A stretch of 64,000 nt of DNA from Paenibacillus crassostreae (GTDB lineage: Bacteria; Bacillota; Bacilli; Paenibacillales; Paenibacillaceae): NCBI RefSeq assembly GCF_001857945.1, contig NZ_CP017770.1, forward strand, positions 4,278,001 through 4,342,000. Reading direction: 5' to 3'. Below are positions 54,532 through 61,593 of the stretch, one piece after another. Within the stretch, counting starts at the first letter, position 1; each line of letters begins with the position of its first letter. Made by a program: the position numbers and the translations under genes. Below the pieces are notes generated by a model that worked only from the letters and a program-made list of their open reading frames with translations, was not told the origin of the DNA and did no database searches.

Positions 54532-54583
54532 GAATCAATTTCATAATCGCCTATATAGGTTTGCGTAATTATGAAATTGATTC
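54532..54583. repeat. Palindromic repeat element, short copy
   Basis: GAATCAATTTCATAAT (54532-54547) is exactly the reverse complement of 54568-54583. The centre CGCCTATATAGGTTTGCG is itself partly palindromic. The same 16-bp arms recur at 63408-63467 with a different paired centre. It lies between ylxY and mlpA. Confidence 0.85.
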
Positions 54584-54626
54584 GTTATTAAGATGATCTA
54601 ATGCTTCATATTAGGAGGGCCTTCGA

Positions 54627-55895
54627 ATGGAAAGAATAAAGCTTACTAACGGCCTAAGAGTAGTGATGGAGAAAATACCAACGTCACGATCTATATCCTT
54701 CGGGATTTGGGTGAAAACAGGTTCGAGAAATGAGAATATAATTAACAATGGCGTCTCTCACTTCATTGAACATATGCTTTTTAAAGGAACAGAACGATTT
54801 AATGCAAAAGATATTGCTGAACAATTCGATGCCATCGGAGGCAATTTAAATGCATTTACATCAAAAGAATACACCTGTTATTATGCAAAAGTTCTAGATG
54901 AGCATTTTCCAATCGCTGTAGATGTACTTGCGGATATGTTCTTCCGATCTAATATAGATGAACAAGAGTTATCTAAAGAGAAGAATGTTATACTCGAGGA
55001 AATCTCCATGTATGAGGATACCCCGGATGATATTGTTCATGATTTAATGGCAAAAGCTGTTTATGGCGAGCACCCGCTGGCATATCCTATTTTAGGTACC
55101 AAAGAGCAGTTGGAAGCGATGAATTCATCACATCTGAAAGCTTATATGGCGGATCATTATACGGTTGAGAATACAGTACTTAGTGTAGCGGGAAACATTG
55201 ATGAACATATGGTAGAATTATTAGAACGTCAATTTGGTGGATTTAATAATCATGGCAGTGATCATGGAATAACTGTACCTAAATTTCACAGTAACGTTCT
55301 ATTTCATAAAAAGAAAACGGAACAAAACCACATTTGTATATCATTCCCGGGCTGTTCTCTTGATGATAAAAAACAATATGCGATGGTGTTGTTAAATAAT
55401 TCCATCGGCGGTGGAATGAGCTCTCGTCTGTTCCAGGAAATTCGTGAGAGTCGTGGGTTAGCTTATGCTGTTTATTCATACCACAGCGCCCATGCGGATA
55501 ATGGTATGTTCACTATCTATGCAGGTACTGCCCCTAAGCAGACTAAAGAGGTGATGGACCTAACCAAACAGGTGCTATTCGATCTCGCAACAAAGGGACT
55601 TAGTGAAGATGAATTACGTAAAGGTAAGGAACAATTAAAGGGTAGTCTCATCCTAAGTTTGGAAGGTACGGGTAGCCGTATGAATCGACTTGGAAAAAAT
55701 GAGTTGATGTTAGGGAAACATTATACTTTAGACGAAATGATAGCTAATATTGACAACATATCTATGGATGATGTGGATTCTATACTTGATTTGATGTTCA
55801 GCGAACTGTATTCTGTAGCCATGGTAGGTGGCTCTGATCGAGGTATATCAGACATAAGGGGCGATGATTTTGTTACATTACGTTCAAATAAATAG
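54627..55895 (+). CDS. mlpA: M16 family zinc peptidase MlpA/PepR
   Basis: This is a processing-peptidase-like M16 protein of 422 residues. It carries the inverted zinc motif HxxEH in VSHFIEHMLFKGT (His45, Glu48, His49) and the downstream acidic ligand region NVILEEISMYEDTPDD. The C-terminal inactive half contains RLFQEIRESRGLAYAVYSYH. Substrate is unknown; in B. subtilis the homologue follows ylxY. The SD TTAGGAGGGCC precedes ATG 54627. The 3' end overlaps dut. Confidence 0.95.
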   Translation: MERIKLTNGLRVVMEKIPTSRSISFGIWVKTGSRNENIINNGVSHFIEHMLFKGTERFNAKDIAEQFDAIGGNLNAFTSKEYTCYYAKVLDEHFPIAVDVLADMFFRSNIDEQELSKEKNVILEEISMYEDTPDDIVHDLMAKAVYGEHPLAYPILGTKEQLEAMNSSHLKAYMADHYTVENTVLSVAGNIDEHMVELLERQFGGFNNHGSDHGITVPKFHSNVLFHKKKTEQNHICISFPGCSLDDKKQYAMVLLNNSIGGGMSSRLFQEIRESRGLAYAVYSYHSAHADNGMFTIYAGTAPKQTKEVMDLTKQVLFDLATKGLSEDELRKGKEQLKGSLILSLEGTGSRMNRLGKNELMLGKHYTLDEMIANIDNISMDDVDSILDLMFSELYSVAMVGGSDRGISDIRGDDFVTLRSNK

Positions 55896-56316
55896 ACTTT
55901 CTGGGAATGAAGATATTAAGCTTCCTGAGAAAATGTCTCGACTTGCTTCGGGGTATGATTTGTATGCAGCTGTGGAAGATGATATCATCCTGCAACCTGG
56001 TGATCGAAAACTAATTCCAACTGGTTATGCGATTGCTATGCCTGAAGGTCTTGAAGCTCAAATACGTCCACGAAGTGGATTAGCACTTAAGCACGGAATA
56101 ACGTGTTTGAACACACCAGGCACGATAGATGCGGATTATCGCGGGGAAATAAAAGTTCTTTTAATTAATTTGGGCTCAGAACCTTTTACAATTGTAAGAA
56201 ATGAACGGGTTGCTCAGATGGTATTCCAAACAGTACCTGAAGTAGAATGGCAAATTGTTAGTGAACTATCAGAAACAGTTCGCGGTACAGGTGGATTTGG
56301 ACACACTGGTAAGTAA
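55870..56316 (+). CDS. dut: Deoxyuridine 5'-triphosphate nucleotidohydrolase (dUTPase)
   Basis: This enzyme hydrolyses dUTP to dUMP, preventing uracil incorporation and feeding dTMP synthesis. TTG 55870 stands 8 bp from AAGGGG and gives 148 residues; ATG 55864 is only 2 bp from it. Trimeric dUTPase motifs are in order: ASGYDLYAA, IRPRSGLALKHGITCLNTPG, TIDADYRGEIKVLLINLG, NERVAQMVFQ and RGTGGFGHTG. The start lies inside mlpA. B. subtilis has ymxH here instead, so the position is a lineage difference. A strong terminator follows. Confidence 0.97.
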   Translation: MLHYVQINRLSGNEDIKLPEKMSRLASGYDLYAAVEDDIILQPGDRKLIPTGYAIAMPEGLEAQIRPRSGLALKHGITCLNTPGTIDADYRGEIKVLLINLGSEPFTIVRNERVAQMVFQTVPEVEWQIVSELSETVRGTGGFGHTGK

Positions 56317-56324
56317 AACAAATG

Positions 56325-56369
56325 AAGCTTACGTAATGCCTTTTGGAGGCTTACGTAAGCTTTTTTTTT
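56325..56369 (+). terminator. Intrinsic terminator after dut
   Basis: AAGCTTACGTAA (56325-56336) pairs perfectly with TTACGTAAGCTT (56351-56362), and GCCT/AGGC extends the stem inside. Nine T residues end it. Confidence 0.95.
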
Positions 56370-56399
56370 CTTTTCTCTAATGAAATCCGCTACATCTTT

Positions 56400-56428
56400 C
56401 ACCCCTGTTTAGGCTGTCGCATATTATG
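56400..56428 (+). promoter_or_regulatory. Possible sigma-K promoter of dpaA
   Basis: An AC at 56401-56402, a 17-bp spacer and CATATTATG at 56420-56428 resemble the late mother-cell sigma-K pattern (AC and CATAnnnTA) with one mismatch. The -10 sits in the palindrome CGCATATTATGCG. The homologous operon is sigma-K controlled in B. subtilis; here this is inference. Confidence 0.35.
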
Positions 56429-56462
56429 CGATATAAAGGAATTGGGGAAGGAGCACATCCTG

Positions 56463-57359
56463 ATGCTGACTGGAGTTAGAGTTGTGTTCATAGGTGGGGA
56501 TGCGAGACAGATTGAGGTAATACAGAAATGCTCTCAGAAGGATGCATTAGTCACTATTGTTGGATTTGATGATCTTGCTGAGAAGTTAGAGGATATCCCC
56601 CAAGAAGGATTATCTTCAACGTTATTAGCGACAGCTAATGTTATTGTGCTACCCGTCATAGGTTGTGATGCTGAGGGAAAGATTATGACGTTATTCTCTT
56701 CTGCACCTTTACAGCTGTTGGAAGAACATTTTGCTGCTATATCGCAAGATTGTACGGTGTATACAGGAATCGCAAAGCCATATTTAAGAGAAATGTGTGC
56801 ACAATTTAAAATTAATCTTGTAGAACTGCTAAACCGAGATGATGTGGCAATCTATAATTCTATACCTACAGCAGAAGGTGCCATAATGATGGCCATTCAA
56901 CATACTGACTTTACGATACATGGATCAAATTGTATGGTTCTTGGAATGGGAAGAACAGGATTTACAATGGCAAGAAGTCTTCAGGGATTGGGAGCAAAGG
57001 TATCGGTAGGAGTACGCTCTGAAGAACACTTTGCAAGAGCGAGTGAAATGGGCTGGGAGCCTTTTATGACAAGGGATTTGGGGCGAAAAGTAGGCAATGT
57101 CAACTTGCTTTTTAATACGATACCGACTATGATAGTCACAGCGCAAATTCTGTCACAAATGCCCCCAAATGCAGTCATAATTGACCTTGCTTCAGCCCCG
57201 GGTGGGTGTGATTTCCGCTATGCGGAGAAGCGGGGCATTAAGGCGTTACTTGCCCCTGGTCTACCTGGTATTGTTGCTCCCAAAACGGCTGGAATTATCA
57301 TTGCTAATGCATTGGTACGGTTGATTTCAGAGGATATCAGGATGCGGGGGGATCAATAA
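56463..57359 (+). CDS. dpaA: Dipicolinate synthase subunit A
   Basis: DpaA is the NAD(P)-binding subunit of dipicolinate synthase, which oxidises the dihydrodipicolinate-pathway intermediate in the mother cell. The start ATG 56463 follows GGGGAAGGAG and gives 298 residues, matching B. subtilis SpoVFA; a longer frame from 56343 would start in the terminator region. The Rossmann site VLGMGRTGFTMARSLQGLGA lies near residue 160. The family-typical IDLASAPGGCDF and APGLPGIVAPKTAG are present. Its TAA overlaps the dpaB ATG by one base. Confidence 0.96.
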   Translation: MLTGVRVVFIGGDARQIEVIQKCSQKDALVTIVGFDDLAEKLEDIPQEGLSSTLLATANVIVLPVIGCDAEGKIMTLFSSAPLQLLEEHFAAISQDCTVYTGIAKPYLREMCAQFKINLVELLNRDDVAIYNSIPTAEGAIMMAIQHTDFTIHGSNCMVLGMGRTGFTMARSLQGLGAKVSVGVRSEEHFARASEMGWEPFMTRDLGRKVGNVNLLFNTIPTMIVTAQILSQMPPNAVIIDLASAPGGCDFRYAEKRGIKALLAPGLPGIVAPKTAGIIIANALVRLISEDIRMRGDQ

Positions 57360-57955
57360 TGAAATGGCAGGGGAAGACGGTTGGGTATGCATTAACTGGA
57401 TCTCATTGTACGTTAGAAGAAGTTATGATACAAGTTTTACGTTTCGTAAATGCAGGTGCTAATGTGGTGCCCATAGTGTCAAATACGGTTCTAAATACGG
57501 ATACTCGCTTTGGATCGTCTGAAAATTGGTTAAAACAGTTGAAAGATATAACAGGTAATGATATTATTTCTACAATTGTGGGTGCGGAACCACTAGGACC
57601 TTCAAAATTATTAGATGTTCTAGTCATTGGACCTTGTACGGGTACTACGACTAGTAAGTTAGCGAATGCTATGACGGATACTCCGGTGTTAATGGCGGCT
57701 AAAGCCCAGATGAGAAATGGTCGTCCATTGGTTCTTGCTATTTCAACTAATGATGGTTTAGGTTTGAACGCGGCGAATATTGCGAAACTGTTGGTAACAA
57801 AGAACATTTATTTTGTTCCCTTTGGTCAGGATAATCCACAGCAAAAACCTAACTCTCTCGTAGCAAAAATGGATCTTATTCCGGAGACTTGCTTCGCTGC
57901 ACTACATGGAGAGCAGCTACAACCTATGATTATCGAACACGTTCATTCATCGTAA
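57359..57955 (+). CDS. dpaB: Dipicolinate synthase subunit B
   Basis: DpaB is a flavoprotein-like subunit partnering DpaA in spore dipicolinate synthesis. The 198-residue product opens with GKTVGYALTGSHCTLEEVM and contains VIGPCTGTTTSKLANAMTDT and VLAISTNDGLGLNAANIAKL, as in the flavoprotein (HFCD-like) fold. Length equals B. subtilis SpoVFB. The one-base overlap with dpaA suggests coupled, stoichiometric synthesis. Confidence 0.96.
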   Translation: MKWQGKTVGYALTGSHCTLEEVMIQVLRFVNAGANVVPIVSNTVLNTDTRFGSSENWLKQLKDITGNDIISTIVGAEPLGPSKLLDVLVIGPCTGTTTSKLANAMTDTPVLMAAKAQMRNGRPLVLAISTNDGLGLNAANIAKLLVTKNIYFVPFGQDNPQQKPNSLVAKMDLIPETCFAALHGEQLQPMIIEHVHSS

Positions 57956-57967
57956 GCACTTATTTTT

Positions 57968-57988
57968 AAGGACGGCATAGCCGGTTCT
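57968..57988. repeat. 21-bp hairpin repeat, copy 1
   Basis: AAGGACGGCATAGCCGGTTC plus T, with an internal CGGC-ATA-GCCG hairpin. An identical 21-bp copy is at 63558-63578. This copy lies 14 bp upstream of the extended -10 element of asd. Confidence 0.7.
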
Positions 57989-58001
57989 ACTTACTAGAAA
58001 T

Positions 58002-58010
58002 TGTTATAAT
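58002..58010 (+). promoter_or_regulatory. Extended -10 promoter of asd
   Basis: TGTTATAAT contains a perfect TATAAT with TG one base upstream. No convincing -35 is found at 16-18 bp, where the hairpin repeat ends. It predicts a leader of under 20 nt before asd. Confidence 0.5.
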
Positions 58011-58032
58011 TAGATAAGGGGAGATACAACAA

Positions 58033-59079
58033 ATGAGCAATCAAAAATTTAATGTCGCAGTTGTAGGTGCTACTGGAGCAGTGGGAGAACAGATTATTGG
58101 ATTATTGGAGAAACGTGATTTTCCAATTTCAAAGTTGAAGTTGCTTTCATCTGCACGCTCAGCTGGTACCGTCATTAAGTTTAAAGGTCAAGATATAGTA
58201 GTGGAAGAAGCTACCCCTGATAGTTTTGCAGGAATTGATATTGCTTTGTTTAGCGCAGGTGGAGATGTAAGTAAGGAGTTTGCTCCACATGCTGTTCGAC
58301 ATGGTGCAGTATGTATTGATAATACGAACGCTTATCGGATGGATCCAAACACACCATTGGTAGTACCAGAAGTGAATCCTGAAATGATTGAGGAGCATGT
58401 CGGTATTATTGCGAATCCGAATTGTTCTACAATTCAAATGGTAGCTGCATTGAAACCATTGCAAGATGCTTATGGTATTTCACGAGTTATCGTATCAACA
58501 TATCAGGCTGTATCTGGAGCGGGAAGTAAAGCCATTGAAGAACTTGTTCGTCAAAGTAAAGAGGTACTAGATGATCATGAAGTTGAACCTCAGATTCTTC
58601 CTGTTGGCGCACTACCTGTAAAACACCAGATCGCTTTTAATGTAATCCCTCAAATTGATAAATTCCAAGATAATGGTTATACATTGGAAGAAATGAAAAT
58701 GGTTAATGAAACGAAAAAGATCATGAAAGATGAAACGATTAATGTGACTGCAACTTGTGTTCGTGTTCCTGTTGTTTATGGTCATTCTGAATCTGTATAT
58801 GTGGAATTGAAGGAAGAATACAATTTAGATGCGGTAAGAAAGCTTCTTGAAAATTCTCCTGGAATTACTGTAGTAGATGATCCTACAGTGCAAGCGTACC
58901 CATTAGCTACGGATGCTGCTGGTAAACCGGATGTATTTGTTGGACGTTTACGTCGGGATTTAGGACATTCTAAAGGATTGAATATGTGGATCGTGTCCGA
59001 CAATCTCATGAAAGGTGCAGCATGGAATGCTGTGCAAATTGCTGAGATTATCGCCTCTAAACATTCCGTACACGCATAA
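58033..59079 (+). CDS. asd: Aspartate-semialdehyde dehydrogenase
   Basis: Asd reduces aspartyl phosphate to aspartate semialdehyde, feeding lysine/DAP, methionine and threonine synthesis. The 348-residue product has the NADP site VVGATGAVGEQIIGLLEKRD. The catalytic Cys is in IANPNCSTIQMVAALKPL (about residue 129). The active-site His lies in the C-terminal region GRLRRDLGHSKGLNMWIVSD. The SD AAGGGGAG precedes ATG 58033. It heads asd-dapG-dapA. Confidence 0.98.
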   Translation: MSNQKFNVAVVGATGAVGEQIIGLLEKRDFPISKLKLLSSARSAGTVIKFKGQDIVVEEATPDSFAGIDIALFSAGGDVSKEFAPHAVRHGAVCIDNTNAYRMDPNTPLVVPEVNPEMIEEHVGIIANPNCSTIQMVAALKPLQDAYGISRVIVSTYQAVSGAGSKAIEELVRQSKEVLDDHEVEPQILPVGALPVKHQIAFNVIPQIDKFQDNGYTLEEMKMVNETKKIMKDETINVTATCVRVPVVYGHSESVYVELKEEYNLDAVRKLLENSPGITVVDDPTVQAYPLATDAAGKPDVFVGRLRRDLGHSKGLNMWIVSDNLMKGAAWNAVQIAEIIASKHSVHA

Positions 59080-59105
59080 GGCAATCATAATATGGAGGAA
59101 TGGGA

Positions 59106-60323
59106 ATGCGTATCTTAGTTCAAAAATTTGGTGGTACATCTTTATCATCACCAAAAGCTAGAGAATTGGTTATCTCTCATATCAGAAGAGAGCTAAATGA
59201 GAATTATAATATAGTTGTCGTAGTCTCAGCTATGGGGCGTCGTGGAGAACCATACGCGACGGATACATTGCTTGAATGGATTGCTACGAATGGGAACGCA
59301 CTACCAGCACGGGAAAAGGATTTACTGCTGTGCTGTGGTGAAATCATTTCTGCAACTACTTTATGTAGCTTATTGGAAAGTGCCGGGATTTCTTCAACTG
59401 TTCTTACTGGTGCACAGGCAGGCTTTGAGACGGATGATCAATATGGGAATGCTCGTATTGTAAATGTTCGTCCCGAGCGAATTATTGAAGAATTCAAGGA
59501 TCATAAAGTTATTATTGTTACTGGTTTTCAAGGGCAGACGATTTCTGGAGATTTCACTACTCTGGGAAGAGGCGGTAGTGATACAACGGCTACAGCATTG
59601 GGTGCTGCTCTTCATGCAGAAATGGTTGATATCTATACGGATGTGAATGGAGTGTTGACAGCAGATCCACGAATTGTGGAAGATGCTAGACCCTTAACTC
59701 ATGTTAGTTATGCTGAAATATGCAATATGGCTTATCAAGGTGCGAAGGTTATCCATCCTCGTGCAGTAGAGATTGCAATGCAAGCTCAAATCCCAGTGCG
59801 GATTCGTTCAACATTCTCAGAGAATGAAGGAACCTTAGTAACCCATCCAGAAGGGATTCGTGATGTTCAGACTGGCGTTCTAGACCGTTTGGTAACTGGG
59901 ATTGCTTATGTCAGCAATGTCACTCAAATAACGGTTGATTGTGGTAATGATTCTAATAATCTGCAGTTAAAAGTATTTAAATCTATGGCAGAGAATTCCA
60001 TTAGTGTTGATTTTATAAATGTTACACCAACAGGTGCAGTGTATACTGTATTTGATCAGGATTCGGAGCGGGCTATTACGTCACTTCAAGCATTGGGACT
60101 CAGACCGAAGAGTTTAGCAGGATGTGCTAAAGTGTCTGTCATCGGTGGCGGCATTAATGGTGTGCCAGGAATTATGGCAAAGATCGTGGAATCATTAAGC
60201 GAACAGAATATACAAATATTGCAGTCGGCTGATTCCAATACAACCATTTGGGTGCTTGTGAAGAAGGAAGATATGGTTCAATCCTTACGGTCACTTCATA
60301 GCAAATTTGAGTTGAATAGGTAA
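59106..60323 (+). CDS. dapG: Aspartokinase, DapG type
   Basis: Aspartokinase phosphorylates aspartate; DapG of B. subtilis is the isozyme inhibited by diaminopimelate. The start ATG 59106 sits 7 bp from GGAGG, while ATG 59100 is too close; the product is 405 residues. The N-terminal VQKFGGTSLSSPKARELV and VVVVSAMGRRGEPYATD are followed by LGRGGSDTTATALGAALHAE. Two ACT domains cover about residues 265-405 (ITVDCGNDSNNLQLKVF, VSVIGGGINGVPGIMAKIVE). The sequence resembles DapG more than LysC, and synteny agrees. Confidence 0.96.
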   Translation: MRILVQKFGGTSLSSPKARELVISHIRRELNENYNIVVVVSAMGRRGEPYATDTLLEWIATNGNALPAREKDLLLCCGEIISATTLCSLLESAGISSTVLTGAQAGFETDDQYGNARIVNVRPERIIEEFKDHKVIIVTGFQGQTISGDFTTLGRGGSDTTATALGAALHAEMVDIYTDVNGVLTADPRIVEDARPLTHVSYAEICNMAYQGAKVIHPRAVEIAMQAQIPVRIRSTFSENEGTLVTHPEGIRDVQTGVLDRLVTGIAYVSNVTQITVDCGNDSNNLQLKVFKSMAENSISVDFINVTPTGAVYTVFDQDSERAITSLQALGLRPKSLAGCAKVSVIGGGINGVPGIMAKIVESLSEQNIQILQSADSNTTIWVLVKKEDMVQSLRSLHSKFELNR

Positions 60324-60370
60324 TGCGGATGGATCAATAAATATAGAGAATATATGTGAACTTCTCTAAA

Positions 60371-60449
60371 GGTGGCTTACGAAGTAAGTTTTCTACGAAA
60401 ACTCAGTATATGCTTACGAAGTAAGTTTTCTACGAAAACTCATAGGAGG
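60371..60449. repeat. Tandem 31-bp repeat leader upstream of dapA
   Basis: Two identical 31-bp copies, 60375-60405 and 60412-60442 (period 37), each contain two small palindromes: CTTAC-GAA-GTAAG and GTTTTC-TAC-GAAAAC. The second copy runs into ATAGGAGG, the dapA SD. The segment is related to the leader of proS (36380-36473). Confidence 0.85.
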
Positions 60450-60455
60450 ATCTGT

Positions 60456-61337
60456 ATGGAATTTGGAAGATTAATTACAGCGATGGTAACCCCATTTGAT
60501 GAACGTGGTCAGATTAATTGGGATGAAACTGCCAGACTAATAGATTATTTAATTCTAGATCAAAAATCAGATTCTTTGGTTATCGGAGGTACAACAGGAG
60601 AATCCCCAACCCTGAGCGATCAAGAGAAGTTAGAATTATTCCGATTTGCTATTGATAAAGCTAATAATCGTTGTAAGATCATTGCGGGAACGGGAAGCAA
60701 TAATACAGCTCATTCTATTTATTTGACACAAGAGGCAGAAAAGCTTGGTGTTGATGGACTCTTGTTGGTCGTTCCTTACTACAATAAGCCAAGCCAAGAA
60801 GGGATGTTCCGCCATTTTGAAGCTATAGCTCAAAGTACAGAACTTCCTATTATAGTATATAACGTTCCAAGTCGAACGATGTCGAGTTTATCGGTAAAGA
60901 CAACGCTTCGTTTAGCAAATATTCCGAATATTGTAGGGACGAAAGAATGTGCTTCTCTGGAGCATGTTACTCTCGTAGCTACATCTGCTCCAGCAGATTT
61001 TAAAGTATACACAGGTGATGATTCTGTAACACTTCCAGCATTGGCAGTAGGAGCATATGGAGTTATTAGTGTTGCGGCACATGTCGTGGGCTCATCTATG
61101 AAGGATATGATTGATTCCTTTAATCAGGGCGATGTAAGAGAGGCAACCGCACTCCATCAGAAATTATTCCCTATCTTTAAAGGGCTATTTGATTGTCCAG
61201 ATCCACTCCCTAATCCTGCAGCTATTAAGTATGCACTGCAGCTATTGGGACATGATGTTGGAGAACCACGCCTTCCGATTATTCCACCAAATGAGGATGA
61301 GATGAAGTTTATAAAAGAACTTATAGCAGTAATTTAA
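60456..61337 (+). CDS. dapA: 4-hydroxy-tetrahydrodipicolinate synthase
   Basis: DapA condenses aspartate semialdehyde with pyruvate, the first committed step to DAP, lysine and dipicolinate. The start ATG 60456 follows ATAGGAGG and gives 293 residues; a longer frame from 60372 would translate the leader repeat and is rejected. Motifs are GGTTGESPTLSDQEK, VPYYNKPSQEG, the active-site Tyr in VYNVPSRT (about residue 135), and the Schiff-base Lys in VGTKECASLEH (about 163). A terminator follows. Confidence 0.98.
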   Translation: MEFGRLITAMVTPFDERGQINWDETARLIDYLILDQKSDSLVIGGTTGESPTLSDQEKLELFRFAIDKANNRCKIIAGTGSNNTAHSIYLTQEAEKLGVDGLLLVVPYYNKPSQEGMFRHFEAIAQSTELPIIVYNVPSRTMSSLSVKTTLRLANIPNIVGTKECASLEHVTLVATSAPADFKVYTGDDSVTLPALAVGAYGVISVAAHVVGSSMKDMIDSFNQGDVREATALHQKLFPIFKGLFDCPDPLPNPAAIKYALQLLGHDVGEPRLPIIPPNEDEMKFIKELIAVI

Positions 61338-61384
61338 TTTATTGCATAATAATTAGGGGATCAAATACGTATTCCTAGACACGA

Positions 61385-61420
61385 AACGAGCCTTAGATGC
61401 GATTCTAGAGGCTCGTTTTT
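61385..61420 (+). terminator. Intrinsic terminator after dapA
   Basis: AACGAGCC and GGCTCGTT form the stem, with AGA/TCT further in around TGCGAT, then TTTTT. It ends the asd-dapG-dapA unit. Confidence 0.93.
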
Positions 61421-61475
61421 CTTTAACTATTTTGTTCTCCGGAAAAGGAAGGTTGATACATAAGTGGTTGATGAC

Positions 61476-61505
61476 TTGTTTTTTCGCTTTTTAATCATGT
61501 ATAAT
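61476..61505 (+). promoter_or_regulatory. Sigma-A promoter of the RNase J gene
   Basis: TTGTTT (61476-61481), an 18-bp spacer and a perfect TATAAT (61500-61505). It predicts a leader of about 80 nt, and rules out a coding start at 61504, which would overlap the -10. Confidence 0.7.
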
Positions 61506-61593
61506 GAGAATAAGTGACTGGGTGCGGTATATTTTGAAATATAATATAAATAATGGTGCACGTCCAAAACCATACAAGGAGGGTAAGATTCAA

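Noticed and set aside
56343-56462. Longer N terminus for dpaA
   Set aside because: It begins inside the dut terminator; ATG 56463 has an SD and gives the family length.
57956-58032. Lysine riboswitch upstream of asd
   Set aside because: The spacer is only 77 bp and contains a 21-bp hairpin repeat and a -10 element; the L-box core is not present.
60375-60442. CRISPR-like direct repeat
   Set aside because: Only two units with a 6-bp spacer and no cas genes nearby; it is a leader repeat.
60372-60455. Longer N terminus for dapA
   Set aside because: It would translate the tandem leader repeat; the SD ATAGGAGG and the family start both support ATG 60456.
61504-61593. Longer N terminus for rnjB
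   Set aside because: The start would overlap the TATAAT of the predicted promoter; TTG 61594 has a strong SD and fits family length.
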